Assembly: GCA_034359265.1 (NCBI GenBank)
Contig: CP136890.1
Span: 69,627,501 to 69,691,500 of the forward strand
Length of the DNA stretch: 64,000 nucleotides
Direction of reading: 5' to 3'
Source of the DNA: Canna indica
Taxonomy: Eukaryota > Streptophyta > Magnoliopsida > Zingiberales > Cannaceae
Made by a program: the position numbers and the translations under genes. The notes beneath the pieces are model-generated. The model saw only the letters and a list, made by a program, of their open reading frames with translations, made no database searches and was not told where the DNA came from. Shown in pieces: positions 55,301 through 64,000 of the stretch (its first letter is position 1; every line of letters starts with the position of its first letter).

Positions 55301-55998
55301 GCCCTTACAACTTAACACTGACTCGACTCAGTCTGAGTTCGACTTGGGTTCCGACTCTATCCGTAACACGAGTCGATCTTAATTCAATTAAGGTACAAAT
55401 ACATAAAAGGAAAGAGCCATTAAACCAATTTAACTTCATACATCATTAGTCGAGTCATACCCTCTACTCTAGATGATTCCGAGGCTCGACTCGACTAACC
55501 CCGGGTCCGGCACGCTGCACCAAAATAGATTTTTATATTAGGAAATTTTTTCAGGTCTTACAACACTGCCAGTTTTTGGCCTCGTATTGCCAATTTTTGG
55601 CATTATTCGATAGACAGATTGGTCGACCAAAGTGGCAACTGCCAAATTTTTGCCTTGTTCGATCGACTGACCGGTCGACCGAACCTGGGCTGAGGCTAAT
55701 TTTTTTATTTTCTTTGTTACATACTTTTTTATGGGTTTTGTTACCAAGTTTTAACTTGAATAACTTTACAAATAGGCTTGGGATGAGATCCTAGGGATAT
55801 ATTACAAGGAATCTACTTACCCAACATCCGAGCCTTTCTTAACGATCTTTTCTTTCTTATCTCCAAGCGAAGTTCACCGAAGTTTGCGTGCTTATCACAA
55901 CCTCAACCTGAACTCAAAACGTCACACATATATTAAACACTTGTTTGTTATCATCAAAATGAAGATCGAAGCCTAAGGGGGGAACCCTTAAGCCAACA
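52307..55998 (-). mobile_element. Copia-M 5' LTR (right copy), carrying a solo LTR
   Basis: Matches the left LTR over 52307-53185 and 55563-55998; about 1310 bp without the insert. The inner edge reads TATTGAGTG where the left copy has TGTTAAGTG, so the terminal TG/CA pair is mutated. The outer edge is CTTAAGCCAACA. It contains the TAGTGG...CCACTA motif (complement) at 52497-52527 and part of the palindrome array at 53035-53175, continued at 55563-55690. Confidence 0.9.
53186..55562 (-). mobile_element. Solo LTR, probably Gypsy type, in the Copia-M 5' LTR
   Basis: 2377 bp. On the minus strand it starts TGTAAGACCTGAAAAAATTT and ends GTTGGGGTGTGACA, flanked by a perfect 5-bp duplication ACACT (53181-53185 and 55563-55567). 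Removing it rebuilds the Copia LTR words AGTAGACACTGCCAGTTTTT, as seen intact at 26862. The ends resemble those of the solo LTR at 42988, suggesting related Gypsy families. Open frames inside it (for example 54782-55288) have no recognisable domain and I do not call them genes. Confidence 0.9.
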
Positions 55999-56154
55999 CA
56001 TGTTTGTATCAATCTATTGATATTTTGAAAAATGAGATTGCGATTTTAAGTAAAGGAGTAAATGAATTTAAAGATGTTTCCTCTTTTAAGAAATTTGCAA
56101 AGAAAAGTATTTCCTTCAAGAATGCTCATGTTAACCATAAATCTCATGTCAAAC
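55999..56154 (+). pseudogene. Copia-X gag coiled-coil region, second part
   Basis: Continues 25980 across Copia-M: the SQVHV junction, then LKNEIAIL-like and FKDVSSFKKFAKKSISFKNA words that align with the Copia-Z gag near 59490-59610 (KKNISFKNAHTHH). Frameshifts are present. It is cut at 56154 by the Copia-Y LTR. Confidence 0.7.
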
Positions 56155-57758
56155 TATTAGGAAATTTGGGGAATTTCCTATAGGATCTACAAAACATGAA
56201 CCCAATAAGAGAAACGAAAAACCAAATCCGATAATAATAATAATGCGAAAAAAAAGAAGAGAGGCAAGGGGGTTAACGTGGTTCGAACTCGGCGGAGTGC
56301 CGATCCTATGTCCACGGGGAGAAGAGGAGACTGTTTTATTCATTCCAGAAAAAAACTTTATAATAAAAGTGTAATAAATTAAATCCCCTTCAGAACACAA
56401 TAAATTGTCTCAAATAAATAGAACCTGAAACCGGTATGGAGTAGAGACACTCTCTCTACAATATTTGCCTTGAAACTAAACTCATGTTATTGTATGTCGG
56501 AACCTGAGAAGGGGCGCGCACTCCTTGAAAAGGATGGTAGCGGCACTTTTAATTTTTTGGATTTCTAAATCTCTCACATAATTTTCTCTTTTGTCTCGGT
56601 ATAGGATTATCTTTCCTTAAGAAAATTACCTGTATTTATACTCGATGGGATGAGTCAGTTCAGAGAGAGAAATTCGGACCGAGCTAAATTTAAAATCGTC
56701 CAAAAATAAGCTGCAGCGATTGATTTTGATCAAGCGGCTACACATGAATTTTTTACCAACAAAATTGGAGCTTTGATCGAATTATATGCTTCAAATAAAT
56801 AATATCAATTTGAAGTAGTCTTCAAATAAGCTGTCTCGAATTGCGTGCAAGGCCTCCATCTTTATCATCTTGGCCGCAACATGATTTAAATTGCACAACT
56901 ATTTGATAGCTTTTGGAATTGATGCACGTGGAGCAATTCTGCTATAACATTTGCATGATATATCTAACAATTCCTCATTTGATGAAAATTGAAGGTCGGT
57001 GCAGTCCTCAGAAGGCGTCCTCCTCTCCCACAAGGTTTGTACGGAACCTACGTCGAATCAGTGCTCAAGTCGGCCAAATCAGCCTCTTGCTTGAAGTTAG
57101 GAACCCACATAGTTCTTCGAGTCTCCTCCTTCATTGTATATCTATGAGAATGGCTTACCCTGAAAGCAAAATTTATACATGGCTTGGTGTCTGATTTTGC
57201 TGTGTTTTGCCACAGAATTTGGACTGCTTTACGAAAGATGGATCCATCCATCTTGTATAAATTGTTCGATGTCCTTAGAGCCTTCAGTATCATCGTGGCT
57301 CCATCATGTACCTCCAAGACTCCTCCTGCAGAGGATGTCGTGTAGCCCCTAGTGTCAAGAACTCCAAGAGACACTAGATTCCTTCCTAGCTTTAGGACAT
57401 GACGAACATTTGATAGGATCTTTGTCGAGCCATCATGCAATTTTAATTTCACCGTTCCAAATCTGATAACTTTGCAGGGTACGTTGTTGCCGACATGAAT
57501 TACTCCACTATTGGTGCACCAATAATCCACAAAGGTTGATCGGTGTGGAGTCATGTGATAGGAACCCCTAGAATCGTAGAACCACTCGTCAATGCTACCG
57601 GTGGTTGACTTTTTCGCCTGCTGATCTGGATTGCATTTTGCATGATCAGACATATCAGAAGAAGAGGAAAATGAATTTTGACTTGAGGTGTGTTGTCGTC
57701 GACGAGACCGTTGTCGCCCACGACGTGTCTTAGCACTGCTTGTGCCATCTGTCACGAC
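56155..57758 (-). mobile_element. Copia-Y remnant: 3' LTR plus gag/protease
   Basis: A minus-strand element of a different Copia lineage. The LTR 56155-56969 (815 bp) reads on the minus strand from TGTTAGATATATCATGC to CCAAATTTCCTAATA, with the last CA changed to TA. Internal sequence 56970-57758 holds protease and adjoining scraps. Integrase, RT and RNase H are absent. The right side is cut at the hAT-like sequence, so the 5' LTR is missing. It interrupts the Copia-X gag after 56154. Confidence 0.72.
57048..57758 (-). pseudogene. Copia-Y gag end and protease, fused to a pol-tail scrap
   Basis: Minus strand, open for about 236 codons of element sequence. Basic, Ser-rich gag tail (GRQRSRRRQHTSSQNSF), then the protease region WFYDSRGSYHMTPHRSTF near 57585 (an Arg disturbs the usual Asp-Ser-Gly), VGNNVPCKVIRFGTVKLKLH, SNVRHVLKLGRNLVSLGVLD, and the pre-integrase start NNLYKMDGS near 57255. 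It then jumps to a short tail (HRYTMKEETRRTMWVP) close to the LTR, so most of pol was removed in frame by an internal deletion. Confidence 0.75.
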
Positions 57759-58227
57759 TAGGGATGGCAAAAAAACCCGTTTAGGTGGGTACCCGCGGGT
57801 ATTTACCCGTTTATGACGGGTACGTATGAGGGGTAATTTTCTACACGCGAGTATTTCGCGGGTAATTTTTCATACCCGTTTATTAAACGGGGCGGGTACC
57901 CATTACCCGTGAAAATTAGTAAATTACTATTTTGCCCTCAATACATATACTAAAAAACCCTAAATTCCTAACCCAGTCAAAACCTATTACCCACTGCCTA
58001 ACGCCGCATCGCAAGCCTCTCGACCTCCTCTCTCTCCGCTCGTCACTGTCAGCCCGATCTCTCGCCGCTCGTCACCTCTCCTCGCCCAATCGCTCTCGCC
58101 GTTCATCACTGTCAGCTTGATCTCTCGCCGCCTGTCAGCCCGATCTCTCGTCGCTCATCACTGTCAGCCCGATCTCTCGCCGCTCGTCACCTCACCTCGC
58201 CTGATCGCTCTCGTCGCTTATCACTAT
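57759..58227. mobile_element. hAT-like terminal fragment with tandem repeats
   Basis: Begins TAGGGATGGCAAAAAAACCC, the usual start of plant hAT elements, followed by a dense array of ACCCGT/ACGGGT words in both orientations (57770-57915), typical hAT subterminal repeats. From about 58020 to 58225 there are imperfect tandem units containing CTCGTCACTGTCAGCCCGAT and CTCTCGCCG. The other end and any transposase are missing; Copia-Z starts at 58228. Confidence 0.6.
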
Positions 58228-58469
58228 TGTTGGCTTTAGGTTTTCAACCTTGGTCTTAATCTCTTAATCACGGTTTTGATGATAATAAACATGGAACTAA
58301 TATTTCGTCGAGAAATCTTTCAGGTTCCATATCAATTAGCGTTCGATGTCCTCGATCAGAAAAATTGGAAGAAATTGGAAAATCGGAAGGACATTGATCA
58401 TCGTGCTTGGGTTCATCGCAAAATTTTTTCGAAGATCGACGTGGGCACCAAAGTCGTATTGGATTTAAG

Positions 58470-59784
58470 GTTTGATGAAGAAAACTTTGGTGTTTGGAAG
58501 AGTAGGATGTATACCTTTCTTAAAACACAAAGTTTAGATCTATTGTGCATGCTAAAGAATGAGTATGTTGAGCCCACCATTGACATAAATGATTGGACTC
58601 AAGAACAAGTTACATTGTTTGAATTAAATGCTAAAACAACGCATCTCCTATATTGCTCATTTTCAAATGAAATACTTGAAAATGTTATGCATTGTTCTTC
58701 CGCTTTTGATATTTGGGCAACATTAAATATGTTATACGATTATGCTAAAACCGAAGAGCTTAATACTTTTGTTGAGGATGGTGATGACAATGGTCATCCC
58801 CCTAGTACTAACCTCGGCTTTGATGCCCAAAGCACTTCTAGCCAAAGAAGCACAAGCAAGAATCAAAAATGAAAACTTAGGTGTTTTCTTTGCCAAGAGA
58901 AAGGACACAAGAAGAAGAATTGTCCACTCTTGAAGAAGAAATCCAAAAAGAAGAATTGTGCTTCATCATCCACATCCAAATCAAGTGAAACCACTTCTAG
59001 ACATGACGGTGAAGCTACATCAAACTGTTGTCTCATGGGTCTTCGAGATGAGGTATATTCTCCATCTTCTAGTCATGTTCAAAATATTAATGATAATGAC
59101 TCTAGTAGCTCAAAATCCCTTGATATGTCATATGAAGAACTACTAGAAGAAAGCAAAAAAATGTATGTCATCCTTGTAAAAAGGAACAAGGAAAATAGAA
59201 AACTAAAGAAAGAAAACTTAAGGCTTAGTTCTCATGTACATGAACTAGAGAATGAAAAATTGAATACACGTACAATTGTATCTTGCCATGATGATTTTAA
59301 GTTTGAAATTGAGAATTTAAAAAGTGAGGTAAAAGACTTGAAAAATGAAAATGAATGTTTGAAATCAAAAATGAAACTTAGGAGTAATGATTTGAAAAAT
59401 GATTTCAAACTTGAAAATGAAAAATTGAAAGTTGAAAATAACATGTTGAAATCTCAAGTGCATGCATTGCACAAATCCATGAATGATGTGAAAAATGAGA
59501 TGTTGACTTTGAGTAGGAAAGTAAATACTTCCTCTTGTAATTCTAAGAATCAAAATGTCTCTTTTAGGAAACCTCAAAAGAAAAATATTTCCTTTAAGAA
59601 TGCTCATACTCATCATGTTTCACATGATAAGTATTCTAAAAATAAATCTTATGTCCATGTTAAAAATGAAAAAAAAAAATTTCATGGACATTATTTTTGT
59701 TGTGGTATATATGGACATTATTTTTGTTGTGCTATTCATGATTGTGCATTCAAAAGAAATCCAAGTGTTACTAAAACACTTTGA
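58470..59784 (+). pseudogene. Copia-Z gag with knuckle and coiled coil
   Basis: Capsid part: RFDEENFGVWKSRMYTFLKT, EYVEPTIDINDWTQEQVTLF, AFDIWATLNMLYDYAKTEEL. A single TGA at 58870 interrupts the frame just before the zinc knuckle CFLCQEKGHKKKNCPLLKKK (about 58882), after which the same frame runs to 59784. A 130-residue coiled coil follows (ELENEKLNTRTIVSCHDD, LRSNDLKNDFKLENEKLKVE). A second, duplicated knuckle-like region (GHYFCCGIYGHYFCCAIHDC) lies near 59690. No protease follows. With one stop it is the best preserved gag here. The Copia-X gag is its diverged relative. Confidence 0.88.
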
Positions 59785-62700
59785 ATTCCTTGGCCATTTA
59801 ACCCCCAAGGACCCAAAGTCATTTGGGTATCAAAGATCTCATCTTCTATTGTAGGGAGAGCTACCACACAAGGGTGAAAGATTGATGACGTGTTGAAGTT
59901 GACCAAAGAGTTGAATGAAGAATCTTTTTATGGTTGCAACTTCAAGCTTTCACCTAGATGCCTTAAGTAAAATTGGCATCAAATAATTTGGTATCATCTC
60001 CTTACTTTGGCTTGCTTTAATTAAGTTGTAGTTATGATACATGTTTAACTTGAGTTGTTTTCCCCCTGCTCTTGTTAAAGAGTTCTTTGGAAATGAATTT
60101 TTTATTTTGATTTCCAGGTCTCCTCGGAAACCTAAGTAGCTTGTAATGGGCTCATGCGACCTTGCGGTTCTAAATCGTAGGCTCATTGTGGCCTTTCGGT
60201 TTTCAACCAATTGGAAGGGTTGGAGATCTTACTTTTCAAAATTTCATATTTTGAGATCTCTTGATTCATTTTATTTTCATGAATGATCTACATGAAAATG
60301 AATCCATGCTATTTAGTGAAGTTGAATTTGGAAAATGATAATTGGTTTTTCACTTCGCTATTTCGTTTGATAGCTTGCATGTAAATTTGGTTTCATTTTC
60401 TATTTATGAAGTATACTTGCAAGTTATAAATATTTTAAGAAGGCTAACTAGGAAGAAAAAGATTAGTTTGACAAATTATCATGAAAAATGTATAACTTTG
60501 ATAAATTCAAAATCTTTGTGTTATACCTAAATATTTAAGCTTAAATTATGTCTCTATACTCATGATTAGAATTGCATGTTAAACACTTGAATTTTCATGA
60601 GTAGGTAGAATTTTAGTACTTAGGCAAATTTCATTGAATGAAACTTGCTCTAGGTTGATATTCATTAGTAGAGACCTTCTTGTAAGTCCAAACTAGTTTA
60701 ACATGATTAGGAACCGTATTCCTCAAATGTTTCACATCTTAAGATCCCTTAGATTCATTTTGATATCATGATATCCTCATTGAAATGAATCTTTTCTATC
60801 TAGCATAGGTTAAATTTTTTTAATGAAAGTTTGTATTGAACCTTTGCTATTTTGTATGCAAGCTTGCTAGTAGCCTTAATTTCATTGTTTACTAATGAAG
60901 TCTACTTGTAAGTTGTGAATGTAAATGGAATGTTATGCTATCTAAAAGATAATGGAAAATGAAATGAAAAAGTTTGGCAAAATGTTTAAGAATAAGGTAT
61001 AAATTTAATTTTGTAAAAATCTTAGTAAAATAATTGAATATCCATGTTTAATGATGTCTCTATGCTCATGATTGTTCTTGAATGATAAATCCTTGAATTT
61101 TCATGAGTAGAAAAAATCTTGATAACTTAGCTCATTTCATGATATCTTGATATTTATGAAATCGAACTAGGTTAAAATTCTTCTTTAGAGACTTCATTTT
61201 AAGTTAAAAATTTGATAAGCATGCTTAGATACACATATCACATGAGTCTAGATATTTAAAACTGGAAAATTCATGTCTAGATGAACAAATACAATTGATA
61301 TCTCACTTTAGGGAACTTAACTTGGAAATGTTTGATCCAAGTCAATAAATCGACTTGGACACTTCATTTTAAGTCCAAACTTCATAAACATGTTTAGGAA
61401 TAAGTATGACATATTACCAAGCACTTAGAGTAAAAAATTCATATGTATATGGATAAAATGACAATAGAGGTCAATTCATGCTTACCTCTTTTGAACAAAG
61501 TTGACCCAAGTCAAAAATTAACTTAGAGGTTTCATTTTCAATCCATATTTAGGGAACATGTTTAGATTTACTCTTGTTAGGTATCCATAGGTTTAAGTTT
61601 GAAAAATCATGAGTAAGTAAATGTTAAGATTGAAACTTAGTAAGTTTCATAAAAACTAGTTTAGTGTTGAATGAAATCATGCTAGGTTGATATCTTGACT
61701 TAAGGACATAATTTTCATTTCAAACTTGATATATGCTCTTTACATGACCATCATGTGGTGTCATCAAAGTTTGAATGAAAATTGAAGAAGTTTTAAGAAT
61801 AACTGAAAATTATAAAAATATCATTTCAACCTACAATTGGTATCTTTCAGTTATTTCTAGAGAAATATAGAAAAAATATTTTCAGATGATTCTTAAAACT
61901 GCACATTCACTAAAAAATCTAGTTTTATCAATAAATTTTTTAAAAAGTTTCATCAAGAATCTGATTTAAAATGGAATTTTGAAGTCGGATTTCGAAAACA
62001 CAAAGTATCACTTATTTGAAATATCAATTTTTCCGATACTTTGATCTTTCTTCAAAAACTTCAAATAAAACTTTGTGCATGCCATTTGGATTCCATTTCT
62101 AATATTATTCACATAATTTCTTGAGTAAAATCATTCCTAGAAATGATTTGATATCTTGGATGATAACTAGAAATATCCATTTATTTATTAAAATCAAAAT
62201 TTTCATCCAACAATTGATATCAATTATTTTTCGTCAAAAATACGATTTTGTATGAATTTAAATATTTGATTTGTAAAAACTAGAAGTATATACCTTGACC
62301 TAAGTCAACAAAGTGACTTAGAAATTTTATCTTAAGTCCAAACTTGATTCATAGACTTACACTCTCTCATGTTTAATGTCTAGATGCCTAAGTTTGAGAA
62401 AACATGAGTAGATAGCAAAAATTTGAAACTTAGCATTTTCATGTTTTCATGCCATAATTCAAATGAAACCATGCTAAGTTAAAAATTTGATTAAATGACA
62501 TTAGTTTCACTTCAAACTTGATATACATGATTTAAATGATCATATCTTGTTATTTTGAAAGTTTGAATAAAATCTAAAAATGTCATGAAAAAGATATGAG
62601 AACATATATGATTTTATTTTGAATTCAAATATTTAGTTTTGAACATATCATGTATGATTTAGGTTTCATATCAAATATTTATTTTTTCATCCCTTTGGTT

Positions 62701-63029
62701 GAGATTTTCATGTTTCATGAAAAATATCCTTTAGAATCTCAACTTAATAATAAAAAAAATGTGTTCTTCATCCCTTTGACTAGATTGACCTTTCTTGCCC
62801 TTTTTGATTGATGTCAAAAGGGGGAGAAGAGTATAGGTATAAAGGGGGAGAAAAGTATATGAAAATTGGGAGAAAAATTATAGATAAATGAGAGGAAAAT
62901 ATAGAAAATTCATGCATATATGTAGGGGGAGTTTATTTCATAGATATGCAGGTTGATAGGAGGAGAAACCCCTTAGTTGATATCCTATATGCTTTAATGA
63001 ATATATTTTCTTAATGATGTTTGTTATCA
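59785..63029 (+). other. Copia-Z non-coding interior where pol would be
   Basis: About 3.2 kb of AT-rich DNA with no domain on either strand. It contains loosely repeated passages: TTCATGAGTAGGTAGAA and TTCATGAGTAGAAAA occur near 60594 and 61098, and passages with GACCCAAGTCA and TTCATTTTAAGTCCAAACTT recur near 61365, 61510 and 62335, pointing to amplification of an older module. From 62810 to 62990 there are several purine tracts (GGGGGAGAAGAG, AAAGGGGGAGAAAAG, TAGGGGGAGT). Multiple purine tracts before the 3' LTR are known in Sirevirus-type elements. Confidence 0.6.
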
Positions 63030-63045
63030 TCAAAAAGGGGGAGAT
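63030..63045 (+). promoter_or_regulatory. Copia-Z polypurine tract
   Basis: CAAAAAGGGGGAGAT directly before the 3' LTR. It marks the LTR start at 63046, which reads TATTGGC instead of TGTTGGC. Confidence 0.85.
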
Positions 63046-64000
63046 TATTGGCTTTTAGTTTTCAAACTTGGTCTTAATCTCTTAATCTCGGTTTTGATGA
63101 TAACAAACATGGAACTAATATTTCGTCGAGAAATCTTTCAGGTTCCATATCAATTAGCGTTCGATGTCCTCGATCGAAAAAATTGGAAGAAATCAGAAAA
63201 TCGGAAGGACATTGATCGTCGTGCTCAGGTTCGTCGCGAAAATTTCTCGAAGATCGACGTGGGCAACAAAGTCGCATTGGACGAGTCCAAAGATCAAATG
63301 AAAAGATCTCCAAGTTGATGCTCGTTGAAAGCCGGAACCCAGAAATGAAGCACGGAAGAAGAAGGCTGAAGAAAACAAATTCAGCCTAGGTTCGATCGAT
63401 CGGGCGGTCGACCGAATGTAGGTAAAAAGTGGCAGTAGCCATCGTAAAGGCTATGTCGGTCGATTGGTCGGTCGACCGACCGAAGGTAAAAAGCAGCAGA
63501 AGCTACTTCGATCGATCGAGCGGTCGACCGATCGAAGCCCAAAATGGGCAGTAGCTCTGTCGGTCGATCGATCGGTCGACCGACCTGCGTTCGCTGAAGA
63601 CGCAAACCTGCGTCGGTCGACCAGATTGCGGGAATGTAGTTTTGCGTCTGGGTATAAATATACCTCATATATCTCATTTAATCTTCTTCCTTCACTCGTA
63701 CAGATTTAATTGAGAATTTTAAAAGTGATTTAAGCCTTCCAACGATCGATTGCTGCGCGCTCTGCTCTTCCGTCGAGTTCTTCTTCAAGCGTCGTCTGCT
63801 CCTCAACTCTGCTTCGACTCTAGATTCATCTTTTGGGCGAGTTGGAGGTTCTGAAGGATTGAAAATAGCTTTTAATCTTGGTTTATCTTTTTGGCTCTTT
63901 TGATTGTATTTTTAACTGTTATTTAAAACTATTTTTGAATTTGTGCATGTGAAGACCTAGGGCTGTTAGGTCTTGAATTTGGAAGTGGTGACCTTGTTGT
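63046..64000 (+). mobile_element. Copia-Z 3' LTR, cut by window end
   Basis: At least 955 bp. Begins TATTGGCTTTTAGTTTTC and shares the first 240 bp with 58228-58470. It contains a strong GGTCGACCGA palindrome cluster at 63390-63630 and a TATA-like TATAAATATAC at 63653, and continues to the edge with CTAGGGCTGTTAGGTCTTG. The end of the LTR is outside the window. Confidence 0.85.

Larger units (their letters stand above)
25981..55998 (-). mobile_element. Copia-M: full-length Copia element opened by nested insertions
   Basis: Minus-strand element with LTRs at 52307-55998 (5') and 25981-27309 (3'), a primer site at 52290-52305, a polypurine tract at 27310-27325, and gag, protease, integrase, RT and RNase H in Copia order. 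Three insertions interrupt it: solo LTR 30262-32062, CACTA-A 32104-50088 and solo LTR 53186-55562. Without them it is about 7.8 kb with LTRs of 1329 and about 1310 bp. It sits in the gag of Copia-X (CMLKSQV / HV). The flanks (AGTGC left, CATGT right) do not form a clean 5-bp duplication, so a few bases were probably lost at the right edge. Confidence 0.92.
58228..64000 (+). mobile_element. Copia-Z: gag-only Copia derivative, 3' LTR beyond the window
   Basis: Starts TGTTGGCTTTAGG (58228). The first about 240 bp match the start of the 3' LTR at 63046 (CAGGTTCCATATCAATTAGC and ATCGACGTGGGCA in both), then the sequence jumps into gag near 58470, so the rest of the 5' LTR, primer site and gag start are deleted. 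Gag (58470-59784) is followed by about 3.2 kb without pol, a polypurine tract and the 3' LTR. It is defective in cis and without enzymes. Confidence 0.85.

Noticed and set aside
53186..55562. Reading the GTGTGACA/TGTAAGACC ends as a DNA transposon
   Set aside because: TG...CA ends, a 5-bp duplication and absence of terminal inverted repeats beyond 3 bases fit an LTR better.

Overview
This window is plant nuclear DNA, almost certainly from an angiosperm with a large, repeat-rich genome. It holds Copia and Gypsy LTR retrotransposons, En/Spm (CACTA) transposons with both usual genes (Tnp2 and Ptta/En/Spm transposase), a Mutator-like element, hAT-type sequences, methionine-tRNA primer sites and spliced-gene fragments. 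I found no intact host gene, rRNA, tRNA or CRISPR array. Two host-gene fragments are present, both captured by DNA transposons: an AUX1/LAX auxin influx carrier (about 13.95-14.45 kb) and the first three exons of a CCA1/LHY-type clock MYB gene (about 23.68-24.20 kb). The species cannot be fixed from this sequence.

Layout, left half. 1-1954: two truncated Copia LTRs, reverse orientation. 1955-17730: a decayed Gypsy element (gag, protease, RT, two RNase H-like domains, integrase, probable 3' LTR). It is split at 5957-15662 by a 9.7 kb reverse-oriented non-autonomous LTR element (Copia-C; target duplication GACAC). Copia-C is itself hit by a solo LTR (10981-12248) and by a Pack-MULE (13091-14751; 9-bp duplication TATATAATA) that carries the auxin-carrier fragment. 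17731-21400: AT-rich intergenic DNA, a 452-bp hAT-type MITE (19786-20237; 8-bp duplication CATACTCC) and a Copia remnant. 21401-22861: 5' LTR and gag start of Copia-X, with a 2.7 kb CACTA element (22862-25539; duplication ACT) carrying the clock-gene exons.

Right half. 25981-55998 is one Copia element (Copia-M, minus strand, about 7.8 kb without inserts) sitting in the gag of Copia-X. Its integrase is interrupted by a solo LTR (30262-32062) and by CACTA-A (32104-50088; duplication TTT). CACTA-A contains a second complete CACTA, CACTA-B (33116-41665; duplication GTT), and two solo LTRs (42988-45063 and 46106-47401). The right LTR of Copia-M carries a fourth solo LTR (53186-55562; duplication ACACT). 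56155-57758 is a Copia-Y remnant, 57759-58227 an hAT-like end with tandem repeats, and 58228-64000 Copia-Z, a gag-only Copia whose 3' LTR runs off the window.

The target duplications give an order of events: Copia-X, then Copia-M, then CACTA-A, then CACTA-B and the solo LTRs. Removing an insert with one copy of its duplication usually restores the reading frame of the host element. The most interesting item is a roughly 240-nt foldback just upstream of Tnp2 in both CACTA-A and CACTA-B, where the pairing is kept although the sequences differ. Next come the two gene captures and a short stem-loop motif shared by LTRs of different Copia families.
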